This document shows, one piece after another, positions 39,796 to 54,983 of a stretch of DNA of 64,000 bases. Under the pieces are notes generated by a model. That model did no database searches and was not told where the DNA came from. It was given only the letters and a program-made list of their open reading frames with translations. How positions within the stretch are numbered: position 1 is the first letter of the stretch; every line of letters begins with the position of its first letter. Source of the DNA: Dipetalonema caudispina. Lineage: Eukaryota > Nematoda > Chromadorea > Rhabditida > Onchocercidae. The stretch covers positions 1-64,000 of the forward strand of contig JABVXV010000328.1 of the NCBI GenBank assembly GCA_013365325.1, given 5' to 3'. The position numbers and the translations under genes are program-made.

Positions 39796-42042
39796 ACTTG
39801 CAATCATTCTAAACAGTCATACCAAACTAACGTTTGTTTTTCATTTTATAACTTTTAAATAAATAGTATCGTAATATGTCAAATACTGTTTAACTTTGTG
39901 TGTTTTATTATTTAACTTTTAAACAAACAATAATATGCTTATAAACTATGAAATCAGTTTCCCCCCAGATGACAGTTAGATTCTAAATTCTGGATTCCGG
40001 ATATATAATACATTGCTCATATTCGAAATCTTCAGCTATGAAAACGGTAAAACTGTAGCAAAAACTATGATTAATGGGTTATTTTTATTAGTAATCGCAG
40101 TTAACAGAATAACTTTTTTTTTTTTTTCTTTTCTTATTTAATCATCATTTTGAAAAATCCATTAATTATAGCGTTGATTTATTTTAACAAATTTTGAAAT
40201 TTTTAGTCGTTTCGCTTTTTTTTTAAAGTCAAATTCCTAAGAAATTAATTCAACAAACAGCTGATTAATTGTTCGAACAACTGATTAACTGTGCCTTATC
40301 CTCTTTCAGTTTAATATAAATTTACATTATCTATTGTAATACATTGCGTCCTATTTCTCCTTGAATTAAATTTAAGAAAATTTTATCCCTTTCCCTTTTT
40401 TCTTGGTTCCCCTTCCAACTCTTACAGGAATTGCTCTTTTTTTTTTTTCTTTTGAAATTTTTATCCTTTTTCTAGAAATTTAAAAGTTGAGCAGTTTTCA
40501 TTCTTTATTTCCAGGAATTATTACAAGCGATGGAACAATTTCTACTGCCCGGAAATTTTGAAAATTTTTAGATTTACTTTACGCCCTACTTTTTTTTACA
40601 TGAAAATCCTGGAAAATTCAAAATTTAGTCTTGGCAAAAACTTAAATGAATTTCAAATATGTTCGATCCGCATAAATTAAATAAATTTCATGAGCATTTT
40701 GCATAATCCTCAATGCATGCATAGTTGCCGAATCCTTCTGGGAGATTTTTTCATCGTCTTCTTTTTGCATTGTAACAATTAAATAAATTCAAATTGAACT
40801 GATGTGGAAGCAAAAGCTGAGAGGATTTTTTTCCCTTTTTTTTTTTTTTTTCATTTTCTGCTTCAATGCTCAAATTTTCATCAAAAGTCCAATGCTATCA
40901 TTCCACTTTATTTTCATAATTCTTTCCCTTTTTCAATTTTTCTATGCTTCCTTCTTTTAATCTTACTTTAGCAGTAAAAGAAATTAAAAACAAATAAAAC
41001 AAGGTAGGGAAATTTTCGAAAAAAATTTCAATAAAATAGCATTTTAATTGCGCAAATATTTCAAATTTCAATTTTTAAAAAAAAATGATATAAAAAATTT
41101 AAGTAATACTTTTTCCTACCTTCTCACATCTTCATCATTAAGTCTTCTTTTTTTTTTTTTATTTTCTTTCAAATTAAAAAATTTTTGTTTCACCAAATAA
41201 AATAACTATTTATTGTAAATCGATTGACAATGAAATTATTAATACAATAAATTGTATTCAACTTATTATAGCTATTAAAAAAGAAAAAAAAAAAGAAATT
41301 GCTATTTTGACAAGTTAATTTGTCTAATTGGTTAGAATATAACAATACAATGATAAAATGTTATTTTGAAATATTAAAATAAATTGTTTGAATGGAATTG
41401 ATAAAATAAAACTTAAATGCACAAAGTTATATTTACATTTCTAGCTGAAATATCTCATATATCTACAATTCCGTAATACTTCTTTAGTATACATATCCAG
41501 CTTATATACATATCCAGCTTATTCCATTCATTCTTTTATTGATATTTGTAAACCGGAAATTAGTCTTCCAAAATTTACCATATTAGTTGTTGAACCGTTG
41601 TAATCTTTCCTAATTATTACTTCGTTTTCTATTATTCTGATCATTTTGACCATTTATAAATACAATTCTTTCAGAGCTTACCTAAAGTTTCTTTTGAAAT
41701 ATATCATTAAACTTTGTTGCACTTTAACACTACCTAATCATTGTCATTTCTACATCAAATATCTAAATTTAATTATTTTCTTTTTCTTAAAGTTAAAAAA
41801 TTTATTTGAATTGAATTTTCTACGGTCTATGAAATAGTTCATTCATTCATAATCATAAAATTCTTTCCCTTTTTTTCTTTTTTTTTTTTTTTTATTTTCT
41901 TCTTTTTACATTCATTTATTAAGAAAACAAATCATTAACATTTGTTATTTTCCATTGATCAATACCTATCATTATTATACACTGATTAGCAACCGATAAT
42001 TGTATTAACAGTTATTGATGTTGTTTCCATTTCTTTTCTTCC

Positions 42043-42069
<27 letters not shown>
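42043..42069. repeat. (CT)n microsatellite
   Basis: CT dinucleotide array immediately upstream of the palindrome at 42081. Confidence 0.95.
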
Positions 42070-42073
<4 letters not shown>

Positions 42074-42080
42074 TGTTTGC

Positions 42081-42105
42081 TCATTCTGGAAAAATTCCAG
42101 AATGA
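42081..42105. promoter_or_regulatory. perfect palindrome resembling a heat-shock element
   Basis: Two 11-base arms (TCATTCTGGAA and its reverse complement) flank AAA. It contains two correctly spaced TTCnnGAA units separated by three bases, close to the HSF array spacing of two. No gene start is recognised nearby, so a regulatory role is only a suggestion. Confidence 0.3.
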
Positions 42106-44786
42106 AGAGAGATGGTAAAACCTGTTCATAATCAAACAAATATCATGAAATGAGAAGGAATTGAATAATCGTTTTAATAAAAATGTATGAATTCGACGAC
42201 ATAAAACTAATATCAATGTAATGTGTGCTCGCTGCTCACTCAACCGGTAGTGTTGATTGTCGAAGTGATTAAGTGTGAGGAAAGAAGGATGGAGTGAAAT
42301 GGATTCAATTTGAATTGAATCAAAGTATTGAGTTGAAACGAATCGAATCGACCGGTTTGATACAACTTTTGAACCAGTTGAATTGGGTAAAGGTACACGA
42401 GGGTACGACCATAATTCTGTAATTAATTCCTCCCCTTTACTTCTCCACCTCGACAGATGTCATTATTGTATTTACCTGATTTTTATTCCCGTTTTCTATC
42501 TCATCCAAAAAATTGTACAGACTATAAAATATGATTTGTCCATCTTCTCTATTTTATTTTTGTTTTTTTATATTTTATTCTGAAATTTTGCCTTTTTTTT
42601 TTTTTTTTGTTAATTTAACCTTTTTCCTTCTTTTCAACCAATTCTTTCATAACCTTTCAATGTTATTGAAATTTCACTTTTCTCACAGTAATCGAATTTG
42701 CAATTTTTAAATTGAAATATCAATATCGAAATTTTCTTGCAAAAAATTGCTGAAAAAAAGTTTTGTACGGAAAAAATTTATACACGTTATTTTATTTTAA
42801 TGTTCATATTTTTTATCTATAGTAACTTTTTCTTTCATAATTTTTCATCAATTTTTTTTTTCCCAAATTTTATATGTTCACACGCACTTTTCATTTTCGA
42901 TTTGTAAAAAAAAAGAAAATTCCCATTAAAGGATAATTTGAAATTATTGTTCCTTGTTGATTCACAATAATTATTGCTTTAAATCAAAAATTATATGTAA
43001 CACAAATTGACAAACTGTTGTTTTTCTTGTTCTTCAACCTCATCTTATTATTTTGTCAAAAAATTCTGATGTTTTTTCTTTTTTTTTTTTTTTTTTTTTT
43101 AATTTTCAATCAGTTTTGAATTTTAGATGAAAAATTACTTCGAAATTTCAACATTGCAAATAGGATGGAAAGTTGTTCAAGTTGAAATTTCGAATTGCTG
43201 CTAGCATAACAAGATTTGCTTCCAAAAATTCGAAAAAATTAAAAATAAAAAAAAAAAAAGACTGAATCTATTATCAAAATTCTGCTGAATGCTTCATCAT
43301 TCTGCATCACTTATTACATGAAAAATTTTATTTTCAAAAAATCAACATCGAATGTTTCGTGCTCTTCTCCTTCTTTTTTTTTTTTTTTTTCTTTTCACCA
43401 TTTTCAAATTAAGGAATTTCCTTTCCTAATTATAAAATTGATATCTTCTTGTATTTTAGAATAAAAAGGGGAAAAGAAAGAGGAGGAAAGAGTTGCCAAA
43501 AAAATATGAAATTATAAACGTTTTCAATTTATGCTACAATTATTTTTGATTTAATAAATAAGTAATTTTTTCCATAACTGTTCCATATAATTTTTATTCT
43601 GACAATAATATATGTTCAGTGAATTAAAATTCGTGAAATTATTATAGGAAAATGTAAGACATCTTTGAAATTTCCTTTCATAAGGATCGCAAAATTTGTC
43701 AATGCTAAATTTAAAATTATATCATAGAAAATTCAATAATTTTTTTTTTTTTCCTGAAAAAAATTAGACAGATCGATTGAACTGTGGACATTCGATGTAA
43801 ATAGTGAATGAGTGAATAACCACTGGGAATGAAATACTATAATACATTTCGTATTTTGTTTTACCACAATCAATTACAATAAATAATTTTTTGTGCGCAA
43901 TTTGTTGTTAATTACCTCCCTACTCTTTCACCTTTCCTTGTTTTGCTTCTTTTTACCTTTCGCTCTCTCTCTCTTTTTCTCTCCCTCCTTGACATAATTA
44001 ATTTATTTAGAATTAAATGTCAAATGATCGACCTCCATAGAAAGAAAAAAAAAAAAAAAAAAGGCAATCAGTTGTAAGTCACTCTTAAGCAAATTGAAAC
44101 CACTCAATCAATTCATTTTCTTTTCGTAATTTCGCTCAAATTTTTGATCTTTTCGAAAATTAATCGATTTTGCGAAATAAAATGAAATAAAAATTTCCAA
44201 TTAATCAACTGTCACAATTAAAGATGTCTAAATATGAGTTGTAATGGCTAATTTATAATTCTAACACAACTAACACTCTTAATAATTTCATCTTCGTTAT
44301 GATATTAAAAAAAAAAAAAAAAAGAAATAGAAAATCAAAAATTAATTATTAATAATTGTTTGATTACAGTTATTCGTGTAACACTTATGTATGGAAATTG
44401 TTGAATTACTGACAAAAAATGTCCTTTTATTTCTTGAAAGGCTTTAAAATCACAACGATTGTTTCGAAAAGAAAAAAAAAAAAAGTGGAAAAAAAAAAGA
44501 AGAACGTAAAATTCTTCTTTCAACAATTTCTTTTGAATTACCGCCTACCGAAAGGCATTGCTATTAATATAAAATGAATATTTGATTTGGTATGCAATCA
44601 AATCGATAAATGTGTTTGCTTGGTAAAAAGCAAAGCAATCTATCATCGTATTGTTTGATAATGTTTTCCATTTTTTAAATTTTGTTAAAAAAAAAAAAAA
44701 AAAAAAGAAAAAAGAAAAAGCTCTCTTTCCCTTAGTTTTGCTTCATCTAATTAATTTTTTTTTTAAGTAAAATAAAAATAAATAAA

Positions 44787-44792
<6 letters not shown>

Positions 44793-44820
<28 letters not shown>
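44793..44820. repeat. (AT)n microsatellite
   Basis: Pure AT dinucleotide array of about 28 bases. Confidence 0.95.
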
Positions 44821-44827
<7 letters not shown>

Positions 44828-45006
44828 TTAACGATAGGGTCATTTTTCTAATCGTTTCCTTTCAAAATAATTAACATTTGTATGAACAAATGAAATTGCT
44901 TTTAACAATATTTACATTTTGAAGTTGTCAAAGAAAATGAAAAAAAAATTTTAATGATGGAAATACTTTTAGATAAACATCATATATTGCCAAAAAAATT
45001 TTGTTC

Positions 45007-45101
45007 AATAATACTATCATACTTAGCGATTGAAATCACATATCCTAAATTATCTTTTTTTCATTTGAATAATACTATCATATTTAGTAGTTGAAATGAT
45101 A
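45007..45101. repeat. two diverged direct repeats, 61 bases apart
   Basis: A segment starting AATAATACTATCATA occurs at 45007 and again at 45068. The roughly 34-base copies differ at about six positions. Confidence 0.7.
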
Positions 45102-45826
45102 CACTTATTTTGTTTCTTATTTTCTGCATGCCAAAATTGTTTTATTTATCAGTTGAAATTACTTAACCTTTTGGATATATTCATATAGATCAATAGAATT
45201 GTTCAATTTTTAAACATACAATTATCTTATCCGCTTTATGATTCATAGATGATAAGAAGGATGATAGAAAGGATGGATGAATGTGAAGGAATTTGTATTT
45301 AACCAAATAGCTTTGCACTTTTATCAGTGTCCTTCCAAAAATATACATATGAGGTAGACAAATGCACAGATGTGCATTAACGATTTTTTCAAAAAAAAAA
45401 AAAAATGAAATAAAATAAATAAATAAATAAACAAATAAAGAAATAAAAATAAAAGGGAATAAGAAACAAAAAAAAGAAAAAGAAAAAATCTCTCATTTCA
45501 GTACGTATTAATATCTTTTAAAATGTAAATTTTTTCTTAGATTTATTTGGACCACCTGTTGTTTATATATACATAAGATTGTATACGTATGTTTGTATTG
45601 TTTGCTTTTTTGATTATTTATGTTTCAAAATACGTAAACAATAACAGATGGATATATTGTTGCTGATGAAATTACTTAAGCTAATCTTACTATCACTACT
45701 GTTGATATAATATAATTGATATCCTAGGAGGTTAAGTTTACTATTACTACTACTGATATAATTGTTAGTAATAATCAAAATCATTCAATTTTTGTCATTT
45801 GAATTTATTTATTCCATCATGATTAA

Positions 45827-45870
<44 letters not shown>

Positions 45871-47289
45871 TCAACAATATTTTCAACTCAGCGTAATGGA
45901 ATGTTATTTTTTTTTTTTATGCTTGATCATTTCAAAAGATATTTAGTCATTCAAATATAAATTTATAATTGATTTTCTGGTTGGATGCACTATATAAATA
46001 CTTTGTTAATTATGGTCATATGATCAGTTTGGATTAAGTTTAGTTAATGTATAGATAAGTTTAGATAAACGATAGAATAACTCAAATTACGACAATTTTT
46101 AATTACAATAACAGTTAGAGTATTTGAATGTAACATTTATCAATCAAAGATTTGCTATAAAATAACGAAATAGTATGATTGAAATATTTTAAAAGTTAGA
46201 AATTTTAAATTTGAACCGAACTTTGTCTATTCTAATATGCACAATGCTTGATGAAGGTAAATGTAAAAGAGAAGTTAGTCAGGATAAGGTAGAATAAAAC
46301 TTGAAATTATATTTCAGTCTATGTTTGGAATTTCATTTCACAGAAAGTAAAAATTTCATAAAACAATTGATTATAAAGTTCATTTAAGGTCATATAAGTA
46401 CTAATATAATATTAAACAAATAACCCTTAGTTATTCTCCCGAATGGTCATCAATTAAACTTTAAGATACCCGAGGAATTTCAAATAATTGAAATTTTCAG
46501 CACATTAATTTCACTATTTTACAGCGTACCTATTTATGTTATCTCTCATATAAGTTTAAATTTTCCCTTTTTCTAACCATTTTATTATTTCATTAAATTC
46601 AAAAAATGACCAATTTATTTAGTAATATCCAATTAATGTTAACAAACTGCAAATTACTTAAGCAATTTAATGTTATTAATTGCCATTAGAATTACTATAA
46701 TTTTTCAAGGTGGGAAACGTTTTTTTGTCTTTTTGTCTTTTGTAATAAAAATATTTGAAAAAAAAAAAAAAAAAAAACAACCTGAAGATTAATTAATTTG
46801 AAAATGTATGCTATTATTGGTTGCTAAGATATCGCTTAGCTCATTTTATTAAGCTAATATGAGTATTCATTCAGCAAATATGAATTGATATGGGTAACTT
46901 TATTCATAAAATTACTTTAATTGGAATAGAAAAGATAGGTAAGGAAAAAAGGAAAACGGAAAAAATGAAAATGAAAAGGGGAAAGGGAGAGGGGGAAAAA
47001 AAAAAACGAGAAAAAAGAAATGGAAAAGTTCGAAAGGTTATACATTATATTTCCGGTATTTCTGGAAAAGATAAAACAAACTGGATTTGCTATCACTTGA
47101 CAACATCTAACTATCGGCTATATAATATAATCCTTAAAAAAAAAAAAAAAAATCGAATCGTGATCGGATTTACAATTATTTAAAAAAATAGAAAAAATTG
47201 GAAAAGGAAAATAAATTCATTGCTTGCATATAAGGTTTCAATAAAATGTGCTAGATATAGTGTACCATTCGAATATACACGCATATACA

Positions 47290-47380
47290 AAGAGAGAGAG
47301 AGAGAGAGAGGGTAGAGAGAAAGAGATTGAGAAAGAAAGGGGAAGAAAGAGAAAAGAGAGAGAACGAGAGAGAGAGATTT
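47290..47380. repeat. (AG)n and GA-rich tract
   Basis: A perfect AG array (47290-47311) is followed by imperfect GA-rich sequence. It opens Arg/Glu-rich and Leu/Ser-rich shadow frames. Confidence 0.9.
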
Positions 47381-47729
47381 CAAATTTACTTAAGCAAACA
47401 AAATTTGTATTTATTCGTCTTCCTCACTTTCAATTTTCTTTTCTTTTCTTTTTTCTTTTTTCTTTTTTTTTTTTTTTCTTGCATTTGTATTATTGAAGCT
47501 TTAAACTTGCTTTGTATATTATTCTTTGCTAAATGAATTAATTTTGCTAACTACGAAATTTCCGTCAGTTATATTATCATTTAAAAAAAACTTTTGGATT
47601 TAAAAAAAAAAAGAAAAAAGTGAAATTTTCTTCTTTTTTTTTTGCCTTTTTAACTGTTAACGTAACCAAATTTACACATACAATGCCATTATTTTTTTAC
47701 TTTTGACAATTTTCATTGGTACTTTGAGG

Positions 47730-47763
<34 letters not shown>

Positions 47764-48200
47764 GAAATGAGAATAAATATAACTGTATGAATGAAATAAA
47801 TGTTATTTGATGAAAAGTTGCTGTATATGTATGTGTCATCTTTAATTTATTATTTCTGTAACTAAAATTTAATAATAATTTCAATGAAATATTTCAAAAA
47901 AAAAAAAAGAGAAAATTAATCATTATTCTATATTTGAGTAGAAAATTTTATCCATTCGTATCATATCGAAGAATAAAAAACGGAAAAAAAAAAAAAAAAA
48001 AAACAAAAAAAATAGAAAAAAAAAAAAAAAAAAAAAAAAAATAGAAATTTTAATTTAATCAAAATTATTTTAATTATTTCTTGTTGTATGAGAAGGGAAA
48101 AAAAATTATTACAAGAAAAAAAAAAAATTTCGAATATTGTCATATTTCTTTCTAATTTTATTCAACAGTTATTACTATCATTACTTGTTCTTTCTGAACT

Positions 48201-48233
<33 letters not shown>

Positions 48234-48787
48234 CAGGTTGTGAAATAAAAAGGAACTGGTAAAATCATAATTTGTTAATCTCACTCTCTCATTTTAATTT
48301 CTTTTATCTTCAAATTTTTATTAATTTTCAAATTTTATTTCAATATTATTAATGTTTCCACTTCAGATGTCACAATCAGAAAAGATTTTGTTTTTTCATT
48401 TATCTTTTTTTTCTCTTTTTTTTTTCTTTTTTTTCAAAGAAATTCAGCAACATTTTTCCTCTTCTCCCACATACCATTTCTCATTCATCCATTTGCTAAC
48501 TTATTATCATTTCTTTCTTGTACTAAATCTATATTTGCTCCTACCTTTTCCCGTAATTAAAATATTTATGCTTTCAATTGTAATCCTCAATTTTAATATC
48601 AAATGTATACTTATGATACTTTCAATTGTACTGTAATGATACATAAGGTCAAAGGAATGTTACACAATAAAGCAACCAATTTGATGCATTATATCACATG
48701 TAATCAATCTTTTCATTTGGATATTTTTTATTCGTATTGCTAAATGAAATGTATTAATGAATAAATTTATTATCCAATATTTGATTA

Positions 48788-48870
48788 AAATTTTTTAATG
48801 CATTTCGGAAGTCTATAATGCAAGCCTAGTTATTGGCTTGATTAGGCTTTCGAAATGCATTAAAAAATTT
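48788..48870. ncRNA. 83-base hairpin, possible microRNA precursor
   Basis: A perfect 20-base inverted repeat (48788-48807 with 48851-48870; arm core TTAATGCATTTCG) encloses further pairing. Eight more pairs, including two G-U, follow, then a small asymmetric internal loop, then CAAGCC (48821-48826) pairing with GGCTTG (48835-48840) around an 8-base loop. Total stem is about 34 pairs, the size and shape of a nematode pre-miRNA. I do not match either arm to a microRNA family I know. The alternative is a foldback element or a chance palindrome. The strand cannot be decided. Confidence 0.35.
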
Positions 48871-49104
48871 GAACCAAATGCTGGATCATTTACTTTTTTT
48901 TTTTCATTCTTCATTCATTAAATGAATTATGATATTGTTTGTTGCTGATGATTAATTGAAAGGAAATATAGAATGTATCCAATGGATGAAATGTAGTAAA
49001 ACAAAAATGTCCACATAAGTTCATTGTCCTCACTATTGACGCAAATGTCACATTTGATGATTCATCCCAATCAGCAAGCCATTTCCTATCCTTTTATCGT
49101 AGTA

Positions 49105-49156
49105 GATGATGATGATGATGATAATGATAATGATGATGATAATGATGATGATGATA

Positions 49157-49192
<36 letters not shown>
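49105..49192. repeat. (GAT)n microsatellite
   Basis: About 88 bases of GAT/ATG triplets with AAT interruptions. Confidence 0.95.
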
Positions 49193-50842
49193 TTTCAATG
49201 TAAATTTTCGCCTGTTTAACAAGAAAATATTTGTTTGATCGCTACTTTCTTCGATCCCAAAAAAATATTTGTTTCGTTTGCTTAAATATACTTATTGTAT
49301 TGTATTTGTGTATGTGTTTTTCTACTAATTTTCACGATTTGTTAACATCTAATATACATTTTAAATTTTACAAATTTTTTTTCCCTTTTTTTTTTTTTTT
49401 TTTTTTGTTCAATTATTAACGTTCGTATGGAAGTATTAGTGTTTAATTATGTAAAAATTGAAATGATAATTTCTTAATTTTGATTAATTATTTTTCTATA
49501 AATTTTAAATGTATAATAACATAATGATTACTTTTTATGTTAAATTTATAAATTATTATTATTTTTATATTTTTGGGAGAAAAAAAAAAAAGTTGATTAA
49601 ATGGATATGATTGATTAACAATCTTTTCTATTCGTGTATGTATATGAATGTTGTACTGAAATACAAATCTTGAATTGAAAAATTTGCTACCACTTTTTTT
49701 TTTTTTTTTTCTTTTCATTTTATAAAATTATCTCATATCGCAAATCATCCGTATCACTTCTTTTCCGATAGTTTTTTTTTTTTTGGTGTGCCATACTTTC
49801 AGTGTTTTATTTTTTTTCCATTTTAATTTCCTTTTTTTTCTTTTATTTTTTACTTCTTGAAAAAATTTAGTGATTCAATAAAAGTTTACATAATTATGTA
49901 TATTTGAATGGACACATTCTGTGAAACCGATGCAATGTAAATTTCTCTTTCTGAAATTCTTTTTTGGATGATTGTCCCTTTTCATGTTCGTATCTCTTTT
50001 CCATTATTGCTTTCTCATTCATTTTTCTTCTCATATTTGCTTTGCCTATGCTACTGCTAGTTAAAGTAATTGAAGATTTAAAAATTTTTTTTTTGAAATT
50101 TTATAAAATCTTGAGTGAAGTTTGAAAACATCTGTTGTTATATTCTGTAATTTGTTGGTTGCTAGTGATAAATAGTAGAAGCTGAATGCTTTGCCACTGT
50201 TAGATTCATAGTATGATTTCTAAGTTGTTAGTTAATTCAAATTATATTTCTGTTTCATTCCATCAGAATAGCTTCGAGTGATGTAATTAATTTTATTTCA
50301 AACTACCAAAAATTGAGTTTGTTTAAAATTCTAAAAAATGTGGTATAAATGAAAGGTCATGATGTACGAAGAAAAAGATTTTTGCGAAATATTTAAGTTA
50401 AATCGTAAAGTTTAATTTTTACTTGTAGTAAAATTTTATTCTAACTTTAACAATAGTGTTTTTCGTTGGAAAAAAGTGTGAAAAAAAAAAAATCATTGCG
50501 CTTTACGTATGACCTATTGCCTTTCAAATAACTCTTCAGTTTTCCGGAAAAACATTTTTCTTTTTACAACCACAGTTTTAAATTGTCATCAGTTCACTTG
50601 CACTTTTCATCGTAAAAATTTTTTGCTTTATTACTGTATAAGTTCATCATTTTCGCCAAATTATTAATTCTAAATTTGTTAATTAGAAATTCTTCGAAAC
50701 CTCCCAAGTTAACGATGTTACAGTGCATAATATTTCATATAGTTATTACACCATATCATTAAAATATCTCTACCTTACTATCATTAATATTTATTAAAAA
50801 AAAATTTTTTCAACTATTTCTTACAAAAAATTGTTCCTCTTA

Positions 50843-50955
50843 ATACAAATATAAATGTGTATAAATATATAAATACAGATATAAATATAAATATAAATAT
50901 AGATATAAATATAAATATAGATATAGATATAAATACAAATATAGATATAGATAAA
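50843..50955. repeat. hexanucleotide array (ATAAAT / ATAGAT)
   Basis: A 6-base periodic array in which ATAAAT and ATAGAT units alternate. It gives a Tyr/Ile-rich minus-strand shadow frame. Confidence 0.9.
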
Positions 50956-51567
50956 TTTGTTTCCGTTTAAATTTAACAAATGTACGAATTGCAAATTTGG
51001 ATATGGATAAATTGGACATGAGTGATCCTCAAAAAATGCGTTTTCCAAAAAGCAAATAGAAAAGTTTTTTTTTTTTTCTTTTTCTTTTTTTATCATTTAT
51101 AAATTCAATAGCTTATTATAAAATTTGGTGTGTGATGTGATGCATCAAACAATCACTTTCCCATTTCTCAATTTTTTTCTTCCTTACTCATCAAATTTCA
51201 TTCAAAATTCATTATCTGTTATGCATTTTGTTTACTCTATCCATCGATAAGTTTCTTTCCTTTTTTTTTTTTTCTCTCTCTCTCTCTCGAAGATATTCAA
51301 CTTTTTCTTGTAGTGAAAAGGTAATAAGAATGAATCGAACAAATAGTACAAATTTTTAAACGAAAAGTGTGCAATCTTTTAAACTTTAAATTTCAAAAGT
51401 GATTTTGATGAAATTTCAATATTAATGGAGAAGATATAATAGCAATTGTTGTAGCTATAATAATTAACATTATCTGTAACTATTTAATTGTACTTAATTA
51501 TCAACGATATTGGATAAGCGTTATATGTTTTAACTGCGAGTTTTTCTTTTACGTTAGTTGAATTTTC

Positions 51568-51576
51568 AATTTTCAG
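51568..51576 (+). promoter_or_regulatory. candidate trans-splice acceptor of the MAP kinase gene
   Basis: The sequence AATTTTCAG ends 18 bases upstream of the MAP kinase ATG. A strong acceptor so close to a first ATG, with no coding exon upstream, is typical of spliced-leader addition in nematodes. Confidence 0.5.
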
Positions 51577-51594
51577 GATCAGTGAATTTTTAGG

Positions 51595-54458
<2,864 letters not shown>

Positions 54459-54936
54459 TAATTAATGTGGAAATTTTTTTTTTTCCCCATGAAAAAAAAT
54501 TAACAACTACCAGAAATGTTTTGCGTGATTAAATTAGTAAAAATTGAACAATTTTTTTTTCAACTGATATCAAAGAATATGTTTCTTTTCCTTCTTATTT
54601 TTTTTTTTTTTTTTGAACACATCAACTTCATTGATTTTTCTTTTTTTCTTTTTTTTTTTTTTTCAAGTTTTTAAACTAATGTACAAAGAAGAAAACAAAT
54701 TTCCTCCTCTTATTTTATCAATTTTCTCAAACATTATGTACATATTAACTTACCTGCCGTATCTATCTCCTATCTACTTAAAATGTTAAAAGATGACATT
54801 GATACATTCATTATATTAGAGTAAAATGCTATCCTAATGAAAATATTCATTATCATTTTGAAAATGAAATCGTTTTACAAGAATGCAAAAGGAATGATAA
54901 ATTTAGAAACGTTTTAAATTTATCATTCGTTTTTTT

Positions 54937-54983
<47 letters not shown>

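Larger units (their letters stand above)
30170..51594. other. 21 kb gene-poor interval
   Basis: After the SLC4 3' UTR I find no exon with credible splice sites and coding character until the MAP kinase gene. Contents are AT-rich filler, many A/T runs, several microsatellites (listed separately), a GC-richer pyrimidine stretch at 33890-34100, a near-HSE palindrome at 42081-42105 and an 83-base hairpin at 48788-48870. A few 60-85 codon frames occur (for example 33807-34064 and 37283-37528) but none has support. Confidence 0.5.
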
